Both the position numbers and the translations under genes were made by a program. A DNA stretch of 64,000 nt from Paramecium sonneborni (taxonomy: Eukaryota; Ciliophora; Oligohymenophorea; Peniculida; Parameciidae), in contig CAJJDN010000120.1 of NCBI GenBank assembly GCA_905182985.1, positions 302,094 through 366,093 on the forward strand. The letters are read 5' to 3'. A model generated the notes under the pieces. The model saw only the letters and a list, made by a program, of their open reading frames with translations, had not been told where the DNA came from and made no database searches. This document shows positions 25,036 through 36,911 of this stretch, in pieces. The stretch's first letter is position 1; the number at the start of each line of letters is the position of its first letter.

Positions 25036-26422
25036 TCATTTAATTTCAACATCTGCCTCATTTTTAGCATCAATTTATTGTGTCTCATCTTTTTATCATT
25101 ATTTCTTCTACTTAATTAATAATAATATTTTTATCCTATTATTTTCTATTTTTAATACTACTCATTCTTTTTTACTCATACCCCTATTTTTTTTAAAGAA
25201 TCAAATTTAAGAATTTAATTGAACATTTATAAATCATGATTACATTTCAGATTTATATGTATCAATCTTTTAAGTTAATGGATGATTAAAAATTTATAAA
25301 ACATTTTCATATATCAATTGGATGTCTATGAGAAGATTTATATATTGTTGTTTTTTTTTTGTCAATTCCAGTAACTCTTCAAATAAAATGATAAGATTCC
25401 AAACTTAGTTTAAATTCAAACAGCGTTTGATTAAAAAATCTTATCTATTGAATCTATCCATAAAACAGTTCGATTATTGACTTTATTGAAATCTTGAGAA
25501 CCCTCTTCAATTTGAGTTTATAATTAATTTTCTTAATCTTTCCATTTTGATTTTCATTATCAACAAAAAATAATTCTAATTTCTCTTTTATTTTATTATA
25601 TAACAATCTATTTTATTCTTTTAGTTTTCTCAATTCATTCTCAAAATAATTGATTTATTCTTTTCCTATTAAATTTGTTAAGAGAGTAGTACCTATACCT
25701 CATTACATTTTTTCCTTCTCAACTTATATATTAGTCTCTTATTTAAATAGAATTTCTAATAGCTCTATTTATTTTAGTAATTTCTTATTTTGATCATTAA
25801 TTTGTTATATTTAATTCAATATAATCGAATATGCTTACATTTAAATATATGAATTGCATAATTTTAAATTATTTCTAGACTTTGATTGTTAAATTTTCCA
25901 ATGATATCCTATAATATATAGATTACTCTTTTCATTTCTCTTCTATTTTAATAGACTACTAATTGTTGATTTGATTTATTAAGTAAAAAAATTTTTATTT
26001 CCTAAATCTTATTCAATTTTTTAAGATTTTTATGTGGCATCTTTTTTCTCTCTATCTATTTTTTGATTGATCATATAATTTTTTGGTTTAACTATTATCA
26101 CTTTACATTTTTCATCTACTAATCATCTGTAGTATTTTCTTTGGGATTGATCATAATTTTTGGTTTATAAGAAATCCTCATTCTTATTCTAATCAAATTT
26201 GTTCGAAATGTTAAATTAGTAGTTATAATTATTTTATCTAATTTATTTTTTTATTTGAATTGACACCTGGATCTGATTGATAGTTTATAGTAACTTATCT
26301 TTTATGGATCTTAATTCATTGATATCTTATTATAATGCACTTATGTCTTAAAATAATCTTTTAATTTTGTTTACTTCTGGTTTAACATTTGATATTAATA
26401 ATAAAGCATTTTGCTAATCCAT
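25036..26422 (-). CDS. Coiled-coil protein of unknown function
   Basis: ATG 26422-26420 starts MDQQNALLLISNVKPEVNKI, followed by long heptad-like stretches (INELRSIKDKLLQTINQIQ) rich in Gln, Asn and Lys. The 3' end is uncertain. One reading ends DETQQIDAKNEADVEIK at TGA 25036-25038; another continues with EGEERYYWFGLINTYKQ to a TGA overlapping the next gene's ATG. I chose the former because it leaves normal spacing. Several introns are needed and I did not fix all of them. No catalytic or membrane feature is seen; a cytoskeletal or trafficking role is possible but unproven. Confidence 0.5.
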
Positions 26423-26787
26423 TTTATACTTTTTTGATAAGGAAAAAGCTCATTAACATCAATTTAATAAAATGCTAGATTAACAATTATATGAATTGAA
26501 TTTAAATAGTTTATAAAAAGGTGGTAAATTTTCTTTGAATTAATGTTCTCTTGTGTTTCAATGAATTATGAATTTTAATTTTCTTATATAAGTTTGAGAT
26601 TTAATGATTTGATTTATAATGTCTATCTTTATGAGTGATAAGATTGATAAAAATAATGTTGTTTCTTTAGAACAGTTAATGATAGTAAGTATATAGAGAA
26701 TGAGATGAATGTAATTTAAAAGTGTAATAAAAAAATGATACTTACAGAGAGAAGAATATATAAAATAATATATATTATTAATAATCA
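26423..26787. other. Divergent intergenic spacer
   Basis: About 365 bp of AT-rich DNA between the divergent coiled-coil gene and CCDC39. No coding or RNA feature is seen; it should contain both promoters. Confidence 0.5.
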
Positions 26788-29640
26788 ATGGATAACAATA
26801 ACGAGAATGATGAAAATTAAGAGCTTCTCAATGAGGAAGAAGATGATGACTTTCCTGAGTATGCCAATGAAGCAAATAAGGAACTAAATGAGAAGGTATT
26901 TATATGAGTAATTTGAATAATAGATAAAATATAAGAGAAACATAATTCGTGACATCAACTCAAAGATTGAAGAAAAGAGTGATAAGTTAAAAGTGCTTTC
27001 GGAACACTTAAAGAACATTTAATAAGAATTACTTCACACATAAGCTTTGGTATGAATTGAATAATATGTAAGATTGACACAAAAAACAAAGAAATTGAAA
27101 CTGAAGACCATTTGAAATAAATAACAGAACGATAAATTGGTCGACTTTAAAATGAAATGACTAAATAATAAAAGATGTATAGTATTGATAGTTATTTTTA
27201 GAATGATCGAGTAATAAGAGAGACTCAATGATGTTTAGAATTCAATCTATAGAGGAAATGAAAGATTAGATAAATATAAGATTGAAATGAATTGGAATTA
27301 AGAAGAATTAGAATAGTGGGTTTTAGCTGCCAGATAAAAGGAAGAAGACTCTTTAACTATGGAGAAGTATAAGAGAGGAGATGAAGCTAAAATTAAAGAA
27401 CTTAATCTCTAAATTGAAAAATTGACAGTCGAAGTTAGTAGAAGATAAAATGAATTAGATAGAGAAATTACAGAAACATAAACTGCTTAAATTGAATTAG
27501 ATAAAACAGCTGAAGAATTTAGAAGATAACATGATGAACGTCATAAATTATTTTAATAATGGTAAGAAGTAACAGATAATATTGCAAGAAGAGATTAAGC
27601 TATTAGAGATGAATCAGAAAGATATGCAGATATCAAAGCTTAAATTAAAGCAAATTAATAAGATCTAGAAAATAGAAAATCATAATTGATGAATGAAAAA
27701 TAAGAGAATAAATCAGTTGAAGTTTAAAATTAATAATTAGAAAGAACTATTATTCAATAAAGATAATCTAATAAAGACATTGAATTAGCTATTGATAATC
27801 TAAAGGCAGATGTTGAAATACAAAAAAATTAACTCTCTGCTTTTGCTACCGATTTATCTAATAAGAGAAATAGATTGGCTTAAATGTCATAAGAACTTTT
27901 GATTAAAAAATAGAGATTAAATAATGCTCAAAAAAAATATGCTAGTGAGAAGTAGAAATTGAAATTAGAAGATATTTAACATTAGGAATTTGAAAAATAA
28001 AGAAGCATGGCATCAGATAGATATAAGAATTTAGAAAAATCAAGAATTGATTTAGATAAAGAAATTAAGTTACAAAAAGAAGTTTTATTCAAAGCTACTT
28101 AAGATTTATTTAAGTTGAGAGAAAATGAAGCAAATCTATATGGAGAAATTTAAGCAAATGTGAGTGCTTGTCGTAATTACTAAGCTCATATAAATAAATT
28201 GATCTAAGAATTTTAAAGATAATAAGAATTATTGTATAATGCAGAATATTAGATACAATTAATGGAAAGGAGAGTAGCAAGAGCAAAAGGAGAACGTACT
28301 TTAGAAGAGAAGAAGGATTTGGAAAATGAAATAAAAGAGATAGAAGAGAAGGTGAATTTATAAAAGAAAGAATTTAAAACATTGTTATTGAGTTTGAAAA
28401 GATTAGATGATGATTTAAGAGGAACAGATAGGTAATTGACAGGTACTAAAGCATCATAGACAAAATTGAAGTAAGCAATAGATGAATTAACTTTGGAGAA
28501 TGATATGACATATTAAGATTTAAGTAAGATAGTAAAGTCAAAAGAGGAAGTATTGGTTTAACATGATTTTATGAAATTGGAAATATAGAAAATTTAAAAA
28601 GTAGTGACAACTGCTGTTGATAAAGTATTTAATTTAGAGAATCGTAAATATCAATTAGAAATGGCAATGTAAGAGAGAGAATAAGAGATTTAAGTACACA
28701 AAGATGTATTAGTGGCTGAACATAAGGCAGCTGAAGAGGAGAGACATAAAATAGCAGTTGAATTGGCTGAGAGATAAAATAGAGTGAAGAATTTAAGAAT
28801 TAAATATGAATCTTTAGTTTAGAAAAATAAATCATCAAATGGAGAATAAGATACTTAAAATATTGAAGAACATTCATAAGCTTATTATATTATTAAGGCT
28901 TCATAAGAAAGAGAAGAATTGTAGAGAAAGGGTGATGAATTGAATGCTGAAATCATTAAGAGAGATTAGGAATTGAAAGCTTTAGATAATACATTATCTC
29001 ATTTAAAGAATAGAAATAGTAAATATAGAGATAGTTTTTTGAATAAGGGTATTTCTTAGAAAGAAGTATCACATAGAGATGGATTGGAAGAATAATGTAG
29101 AGCAGCTTCTGAGAATCTATTTAAAAAGAAAAAGGAATTATAAAGATTATAATAAGAAATAGATGAAGATATGAGAAGATTAACTGAAATTTAGAATAGA
29201 GTATATATCTTTATTTTTATATAGATTGAAATATTAGATAATTAAGAGAGGGAGGTGGAGATGTAATTATAAAAAATAGAAAAAGAATTATAAGATTAAT
29301 CAGATAAAATTACAAGAGCAGAGAATATTAAGAATTAAAAATTAGCAAAAGTATAATAAAAAAGAATTGTTCTTGATGAATCAAATGCTCATATTAGTGC
29401 ATTAGAATTAGATATTCAGAATAATTTAAATAAAACATTAAAGACTTGCATTTTGTAAATATTTTACATTCTATCAATTACTTTAGTAATTTAGTCTAAG
29501 AGTTTCCAGAAATGCAGGCAATTATAGATGCAGTCTTTTAAGAGAAAAATGTAACTGTTCCTAGTAAATAACCATCATCTGTTGGAGTACCCTCTGTTAG
29601 ATCATCTGTACGTTCAGCTTCTTCTCAGGGCAGAAGATGA
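26788..29640 (+). CDS. CCDC39: CCDC39/FAP59, axonemal 96-nm ruler protein
   Basis: ATG at 26788, TGA at 29638-29640, with introns such as 43 nt after ANEANKELNEK and 32 nt (GTAAATATT...CTTTAG) before the last exon. The protein, about 900 aa, is coiled coil almost throughout, close to the ~940 aa of human CCDC39. It shares family segments including QQELLHTQALV, ETEDHLKQITERQIGRLQNE and TETQTAQIELDKTAEEFRRQ. The Ser-rich C-terminal tail (SVRSSVRSASSQGRR) is also typical. With CCDC40 it forms the molecular ruler that sets the 96-nm repeat of axonemal doublets and docks inner dynein arms and radial spokes. This supports a ciliated host. Confidence 0.9.
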
Positions 29641-29673
29641 TTATGATGATATTAATAAGTAATTAAACAAAAA

Positions 29674-30210
29674 ATGTACCTTAAAAGTAGAACTCGTTAA
29701 GAAATGCTATCTCAAATTGATACCCTTAAATATCAAGAGGAGCATGAGAAATAGAATCAAGAGAAGGAATTAAAGTAAATTAATTTGGATAACTAAAAAG
29801 AAGTAAAAATGTTCACATTCTATAGATTGCAGTACTTTAAGATGAACTTAAATAATTGTAAGAAATGATAGCAAATGTTTAATTCTAACATTATTTCTAA
29901 ATGAAGAGAGACAACAATAATCTAAAACAAGAAAATACTATTTTACGAGATATGTTGAGAGCTAGTTAAATTACGAGTTCAACAAAAGAATTAGAACTTA
30001 AAAGATTAAAGTAAAAATTACGTAGATATGAAAGCCATTCATTAAATATCAAAAAAGAAAGTCAGGTAGAATTCAGTTTATAATTGTAGCTTAAAATCTT
30101 TGATGACAGAAATTTATCTCATCAGAGAAATCAAACATAACCCTCTTTGATGGATTCTACAGCAGAAACTTCATTAAGATTATTACCAATAAAATTCAAG
30201 ATTAATTAAT
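29674..30210 (+). CDS. Short coiled-coil protein of unknown function
   Basis: ATG at 29674, TGA at 30208-30210, with introns of 23 nt (GTAAAAATG...CTATAG) and 24 nt (GTAGAATTC...TTGTAG). About 160 aa, mainly helical: SQIDTLKYQEEHEKQNQEKE, IAVLQDELKQLQEMIANVQ and ENTILRDMLRASQ. The C-terminal tail is Gln/Ser-rich. It begins 33 bp after CCDC39 on the same strand. Apart from coiled coil nothing is recognisable. A ciliary role is suggested only by position and composition. Its stop is 11 bp from the convergent gene's stop. Confidence 0.65.
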
Positions 30211-30221
30211 GATAACTTAAT

Positions 30222-31594
30222 ATTCATCTCTAAGAATTAATTCTTACTTTCTATATTCTTTGAATTTCTTTTAGTTTTAATTATTTAAATAACTAATTTA
30301 AATTATCAAAATTTACATCTTGTTTTTATTATAAATTTGTGCAATCTATTTCAGGAGATAATGACTTAGAATTTTGAATCAGAAGTTTTTATTTAACAAA
30401 TTTTTCAACTTTTTGTTCAAAGCAGCCAGTGATTTTATCTTATTATGAAGTTCTTTGAGTGAAAGGTTTTTTAGAATTGTGTTCAAAATTTTATTATGAA
30501 TTACTAACACTAGTGTTAGATGGAACTGTTTATTTATTTGTTAAATTAAAGAAGAAAGACTATTAAGAATTTCTTCTAGAGGTATTTGCATGATTGCTTT
30601 ACATATTTATTTTAGGTTTTGAAGGAACAATAAGAAATTATTCGTCTGATCTTAATTATTTTAATAGTTTTTTGTATATCTTTTAAGACTCTTCTTCTGG
30701 TTATGCTGATAACCTCTTTTTTTAGAGAAACATGTGTTTATAATCTTATAAATTAGTCATTGACATCTATTTATAATCTTATAAATTAGTCATTGCTCTT
30801 TGTCTCAATCTTGAAGTACTAGATTCTTGAAGATTGCTCGTTGAATCAATTTTATCAAGTGATTTGACTTCATGTAAACGAGCAATATCTTCAATAGTGG
30901 AGAAAGCTTTGAATTCTTATAAAAGAGTAGGTTTATAGTTATCTGAATCGAGAATATGAAATAATTTTTATCCAGCCACTTCTACATATAATTTTGGTTG
31001 ATTATTTTTTTATTGAGTTTCCTCCTTTAATTTACATAATTCTTACGTTAGTCTCTGTGAATTAAGTTTGGAGAATTGAAACCTTTGCATAGCAATTTTA
31101 TCTCTTTCTGAAGTTTAAACTCTAAGATCGATAGGATGATTATTATTTAAATTAAAGCTATTGTCTTGCTTATTTACAATATCAGTAGTGAAACCAGAAC
31201 CTAAATCAAACTTAGCCTCTGCTGCTCCATTATACCAACCGTTAATAGCTCCAGAGAGTAATTTATTTGTTTTCATGATTCTATGATCAGCTGGACCATC
31301 ATATTGTCTAGTACTATCAATTTTGCAAAGTCTTCGCATTCCAAATTGTAAAGCTGTCTTTCTATCTACATTCTAAGTTGTGAAGGAATGAAGTAACTTA
31401 CATTCTCTTTCAAAAAGAGGAAATGTATAGCTCTATCAATAGGAGCTGGATCATGTGGTCTTTCTTTAAATTTTGAACATTATCCAAAAAAGGCCACCTT
31501 TATTTATAGAAATATTATTTACTTCTTCTTTAGCTGCCACTTTCAATGCATCTTCATAATTCATTCTTTTTCTGGTAAGAGCCTTTTTCTTCAT
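30222..31594 (-). CDS. Conserved-looking protein of unknown function with Gln-rich tail
   Basis: ATG 31594-31592, TGA 30222-30224, about 435 aa with introns of 25 nt (GTAAATAAT...AATAAAG) and 29 nt (GTAAGTTAC...AACTTAG). The N-terminal half looks like a folded domain: RPHDPAPIDRAIHFLFLKEN, ALQFGMRRLCKIDSTRQYDG, LLSGAINGWYNGAAEAKFDL. The C-terminal half is Gln/Ser/Lys-rich and probably disordered. It contains an exact 33-bp tandem duplication (30737-30795) encoding M-T-N-L-Q-D-Y-K twice. No signal or membrane segment is seen. Family not recognised. Confidence 0.7.
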
Positions 31595-31605
31595 TAAATA
31601 TTAAA

Positions 31606-33601
31606 ATGAGTTCAGACACTGAATCTCCAATATTTCGAAGAAGGGAATCTAGAAGAGATTCAACTCTATCTTAAATAACAGGAGGAAGTGGAGCAAACCA
31701 AAATCTATAGGTTCTTAATGATCGTAAAGTATTATTACTCTATGCTTCTGGAGCAACAGCAGCTGAAGGAGAACTTAATGAAAATCATATGACTGTTGTT
31801 AAAGGAAGATTAGAATAAAGAATGAAACATATATCTTTTCTATGTGATCTAGAATACACATAAGTACTATTTTAAATCATTTAATAGTATCATAACTAAG
31901 ATGGTTGTCTTACCACACCCGTTTCTGAATATGGAAGAAGAACAGTTTATAAAGTAATGGAGCTTGACTAAATTACAAACTCAAGATAAACTGTAAAAAT
32001 CAACTTATTATCTATAGTCTTACTCTGATATAAGACACATAGCAGAAATAATAAAGGAAAATTATGAAAAGTTTAGTGCATTTGTAATTCTAAGTGGAAT
32101 TGCAACTATAACTTATCTAGGTACAAACTTGTCCTTTATGCTTGAAAACCTATAAAAAACTGTTGTTATCACAGGTTCTTTGATTCCTTTGTCATTTATG
32201 AGAAATGATGCATTCCAAAACATCTTAGATTCATTGATCTTAGCTGGACATTTTCTTATCCCAGAAGTGTTGATAGTTATGGATCATAAAGCTTATAGAG
32301 CTAATAGATGTAGATAATTAAAATGTGATTCACTTGATTGTGTTGAAAGTCCAAACTTTCCTAATTTAGTTGAATTTGGAATCAACATTGATATTAAATG
32401 GCATTTAGTGTTAAGAAGAGGAGAACAAATGTTTAGTAATGAAGAAAGCACTTTAGAATTATCACCTTAATTCGTTACAGATGTTATCATTGTTAAAATT
32501 ACTCCTTTTACAACTGTTGAACATATTAAACATATATTTAACACTCCTAATTTAAGATGTTGTATTTTAGAATGTTATCATTTTGGTGAAATGCCTCATA
32601 GTTAAGAATTTTATAACGCCTTGTTACATGCATAATCTTAATAAGGTATAATCTTAATTCAAATATCTTAATGTATTAAAGGATAACCAATCAAAAACTT
32701 TAAAAAAATTATGAATGGCATTATTGTTCAATATGATATCACTCCTGAAAGTGCCTTAGCTAAAATTGGATATCTACTTGGAAAAGGATATAATAATTAA
32801 GAAATTATTGAAAAATTTCCATAAAATTTATAAGGAGAAACTGAATCTGTTAGGTAATTTGAGAAATTTGAAGGATAAAAACAACATTTTATCTAAACTA
32901 TCTTAGAAACCTTACAAAAAACTTCAGGAGATGAATAAATTAGCTAAAATATGGATATTATGAATAAATATATCATACCTAATTTAGGATGCTTTCTAGC
33001 TACAACTGGATAATTAGATTTAATCAAAGATCTTAGAAAAAATGAAGGGGATCTCAATATTCCAGATTTTGATGGTAGAACTATTTTACATCTTGCTGCT
33101 GCTACAAAATAAATAGAAATTATTAAATATCTAATTGAAGAAGTTCATGTTAATATTAATCCTATAGATTAACTTGGTTATACACCTATGTATGATATTC
33201 TTATTACAAGAGATAAAGAATTAATTCTTTTCTTTTAATAAAATGGAGGTACCATTGAAGCACCTCATCATATTATGGTTGATTTAATACTGACTGCTGG
33301 ACTTAAAGGAGATCTTTAAATCCTCGAACTTTTATATCATGGAGGAATTAAAAATCTTAATGAATTTGTTAATGTCGATAATAGAAATATCGGCCATCTT
33401 GCTGTTATGGCTATGAATTCAAAAATTATCCGATTTTTGAGATTCACTGCCAAGTTTAACTTTAGCGAAAGAGATCGATGGGGTAACACACCCTACGAAA
33501 ACGCTATTGAAATTAAAAGCAAAAAGATTAAAGTTCAAAAACTCAATGATGTTGCAATTGACGAAATCATCGAAATGTTGCAAACTATTGGGAACGAATG
33601 A
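31606..33601 (+). CDS. Asparaginase-like protein with ankyrin repeats, catalytic motifs degenerate
   Basis: ATG at 31606, TGA at 33599-33601, one 25-nt intron (GTAAAAATC...TCTATAG); about 655 aa. The first ~370 residues match cytosolic type-I L-asparaginase: FVILSGIATITYLGTNLSFM, LENLQKTVVITGSLIPL, and HKAYRANRCRQ. Ankyrin repeats follow (NIPDFDGRTILHLAAATKQ, NVDNRNIGHLAVMAMN, ERDRWGNTPYENAI), the same order as animal and fungal asparaginase-ankyrin proteins. The active-site motifs are altered. The first, normally T-G-G-T-I, reads ASGATA; the second, normally H-G-T-D-T, reads SGIAT, so the catalytic Asp is missing. Hydrolysis of asparagine is thus unlikely; a binding or regulatory role is inference. 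Its ATG lies 11 bp from a divergent gene's ATG. Confidence 0.85.
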
Positions 33602-33880
33602 ACAAATTTATAAAAATACCGTTCAAACAAAAATTTCATTCTTTCTATTTTTATTTATTATTATTACATTCTCAAAAAAAATTCTTAGAAATTCTTGTAT
33701 TAATTTTAATTTTAAATATTCACTATAATCGAATTGATCAACATTCTTTAAATTTTCCTTCCATCTTTCTAATCTTACAAAATCCAATTCCAGTATTTCC
33801 ACAATCTAAACTTATTGATCTTTAATCGATTCATTTCAATTCATTTTCCTTAATTATTTTATAAAAATACTTTTATACAT

Positions 33881-34357
33881 ATGAAATCAGATTGCATGCA
33901 TAATTCCAATTACTACAATAAACATTCAATAGCAAAATTATTAAACAAACAAAAATGTTAAACTTTCACAGATCAACACATTTATACTGAAACTAAGGAA
34001 GAATTTCACAAAAGATAAAGAGATTATGATCAATTATATAAATATTCTTGTAATCCTCAAGAAATTGCAGTTACTTCTAAATATAAAAATTATTCAAGTG
34101 CTGCCAATTAAATTAAATAAGTTTTTCTTTAGAGAAGGGAAAACTTGAAGAATTTTTTTATTGATAATGATAAACAGGCTGATTAATAACAGAAATCAAT
34201 TCAAACAATTGCAGAGTTCTTAAGAAATCAGAAAAAGTTGGTATAAGATAAATAAATAACTTTTGAACCAAAGATGTAGTAATTTAACTTAATATTAATT
34301 TTGGCGATTCTTCTTCCAATTTTATGCTTTTTGACTGTATTGGCTGAGCTAAGGTGA
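33881..34357 (+). CDS. Tail-anchored protein of unknown function (paralogue A)
   Basis: ATG at 33881, TGA at 34355-34357, uninterrupted; about 158 aa. The body is basic and helical (EFHKRQRDYDQLYKYSC, IAEFLRNQKKLVQDKQ) and the last ~23 residues form one hydrophobic helix (LILAILLPILCFLTVLAELR) with no signal peptide, so a C-terminal tail anchor is predicted. A clear paralogue lies at 58841-59308, sharing F-x-x-R-Q-x-x-Y, L-R-N-Q-K and the same membrane segment. The layout resembles SNARE-like ER/Golgi proteins, but no SNARE motif is certain. Confidence 0.7.
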
Positions 34358-34891
34358 ATATTATATATATAAAATGTTTAATTTCAAAATTTTACGATCT
34401 CTAAAATATTTATATTTATATATTTATAAATGAATCTTATTAATTATAATTAATATGGCTATATTATTTAGAAAATCTGTAAATAATATTATGGACAGTA
34501 AATTAAACACAAAAATTAATTTTTTCAAAACTAAACTGTGAATGTAGCTTGCAGCTATGTTTATATAATTATGATAATATATATTGAATAAATAATTTAA
34601 ATAATAAAACATAATTTCAAAGCAATATGTTAAAGAAAGTTATAAAATCTTTTTTCAAGGAATAAATTAATTAATAAAAACTTTAATTTCTCAAATTAAA
34701 TTTGATCTGAAATAAAATGGATACAACAAAAAGCAAGCTCTTAAAAATGCCTATTACGTGATAAAAATAATAAAAATTTATTAACCTTTAACATTTTATA
34801 GATAATACTTCTAAGCCTATCTACTTTTTTAATAAGAAATTAGCCTTATAATAAAGTTTTATATATAATGATTATAAAGGTTATAAAAAAA
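34358..34891. other. Intergenic spacer
   Basis: About 530 bp of AT-rich DNA downstream of the tail-anchored gene. I see no gene. Its right end carries the T-run (A7 on the plus strand at 34884-34890) that should terminate Pol III transcription of the adjacent tRNA. Confidence 0.5.
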
Positions 34892-34962
34892 TATCATCCC
34901 GTAGACTTGAACTCGGATCTTTACTTTATGGGAGTAATGCTCTACCTCTAAGCTAGATGATA
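34892..34962 (-). tRNA. tRNA-Met (anticodon CAT), with bulged T stem
   Basis: Read on the minus strand this folds as a tRNA. The acceptor is TATCATC/GATGATA. The D arm is GCTT/GAGC with loop AGAGGTA. The anticodon stem TTACT/AGTAA encloses loop CCCATAA, so the anticodon is CAT. The T loop is TTCAAGT. The T stem CCGAG pairs with CT-CGG only if one A is bulged out (CTACGG), which is odd and could be a variant, a decayed copy or a base error. Loop CCCATAA with C33 is shared with eukaryotic initiator tRNA-Met, but the T-A first pair and TTC T loop favour an elongator. A run of T follows immediately as Pol III terminator. Confidence 0.75.
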
Positions 34963-35049
34963 TATTTTAACAAAGGCTTGAAATAAAATATTAAATATAT
35001 TTTTCAAGTATTTAATTTAAGAAGACTCTTAATAAAAATTATAAACAAA

Positions 35050-36901
35050 TCATTTCCAATCTGATGGAGGCATGCCTTTATTTTTCTTGATTCTCATTTC
35101 AGGTTAAAAGGTGGCTATATATCTGTTGTAAGTGATTTCATCAATGATCACATCATACTCTATAATAGTTGGATCTCCTCTCTTCACAGGAGGTATTTAC
35201 TATTCATTTTTAACTCCTGAAATATTTCCATTGTCATAAAACCATTTTAGCCTTTCAAAATGTTAATCAATATTATATCTAATTCTGTACTATTTCTTAT
35301 TCATAATTTAATTAGATTTTTCTTCCATAATTTAGAGCAATTTTTTGATATTAATATTCATCAATGCGCTTATAGGCACGATGGGGTAATCTTGTGATTC
35401 AATTGATTCATAATCGATAGGGTAATTCATTAAATCAATTTTATTCCATACTTCAATCTAAATTAAAAACAAGAAATACCATTTTTTTACTATAAAAATC
35501 TTAATTAAAACCCAACTCTTTAAGAACACTCAAAACAACTTATTTTTATTGTTCTGTGCAAGGATGAGAAATATCTCTAATATGTAAAACTATGTCAGCA
35601 TCTTCAACTTCTTCAAGAGTAGACTTAAAAGATTCTACCAAATCATGAGGAAGATCAGTAATGAAACCAATAGTATCTAGCATTAATGCTTTTTATCCAG
35701 AAGCTAACCTTATTTATTTTGATGTTGTATCTAGTGTTTAAAATAGTAAATCTCTACTTTAAACTACATCTTTTTATAATATACAATTTAATAATTATGA
35801 CTTACCAGCATTAGTATATCCAATTAATGCAATTCTAGGAACAGTATGTATGAGTTTCTTTCTTTTAATTTTAGTTCTTTAAATACTTTCTTCTTCAATA
35901 AGTTTTTTAACTTTTGCAATTCTATCATCTATTAGTCTTCTTTATAATTAAAGTTCACTTTCACCTGATCCACTCATTTTACCAAGAGCTCTTCTTTATT
36001 TTGCTGATACAACTTCAACATAAACTTCTTTAGCCATCATTAAATCACCTTTAAAGATTGATGATAATGATACAAAAGCACTTCCACTCCTTACTAATTT
36101 AGTTTTAGCAAATTTAAGAAAGGATAATTCAATTTATAATTTAGAAACTCCTTATGTTGATCTTTTAGCAAAGATTTATAAAATCATAGTAAATCTATCA
36201 AAAACTTTGACAGAGAGACCTTCAAAATCATTATCATTATCTGATTAATCATCATAATTTAAAATATTTTCATAATTTTCATTATTTTCTTCATTAGACT
36301 CTTATATATCTTCTTTAATATTGGTAGATGTTATTTCTCCTTTAGAATATTAAGTCCATAATTTTTCTAAGTTTCTAGTTTATAATGGTGTTAATTCATG
36401 ATTTATAAAGACTGCATTAATTTTTTTGGATTGGATATGTTATCCTAACATAGCAAGTTTTCCTTTAGTGAAAAAAGTAATAGAATGAATACGAGGAACT
36501 TTAACAAGAGATGATTTAGCAATAGAATTTCTAATAATTTTATTTCTCCATTCATGACCTAGATCATCTTCATCTAAATTTGATAATTGTTCAACTTAAA
36601 TATCTTAATCATCTTAATTAATTTTTCCTTAACTTTTTCTAATATCTTTAGTGTATTCATCTTTCCAAAAAGGTCCTTATTCAAGTGTCCAATTTAATGA
36701 TTTTGATAAACCAATAGCTTCTTCAGCCATATATAATTCTAATTCTGGACCTTTATTTGGATAAAAGATTGGATGTAATACCATACAATTGACATTATGT
36801 TAAATAAATTATGATTTTGTAGGATTAGGTTTAGCAAAATCAAGAATTTATTTGGAGAATTGATATTTAGCAATAGCTTTAGTTAATTTTTTGATTAGCA
36901 T
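35050..36901 (-). CDS. HflX-type GTPase
   Basis: ATG 36901-36899, TGA 35050-35052, about 560 aa with short introns (one within the G domain after GYTNAGKS). The N-terminal HflX region (NAVFINHELTPLQTRNLEKL) is followed by the helical linker KMSGSGESELQL and LIDDRIAKVKKLIEEE, typical of the family. The G domain has G1 GYTNAGKS, G2-region FQTLDTTS, G3 DTIGF and G4 NKIDL. HflX proteins bind the large ribosomal subunit and rescue or split stalled ribosomes; eukaryotic members are often mitochondrial or plastid. The long acidic insert (NIKEDIQESNEENNENYEN) is lineage-specific. Divergent from the zinc-finger gene with only 10 bp between start codons. Confidence 0.9.
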
Positions 36902-36911
36902 ATATAAATTA

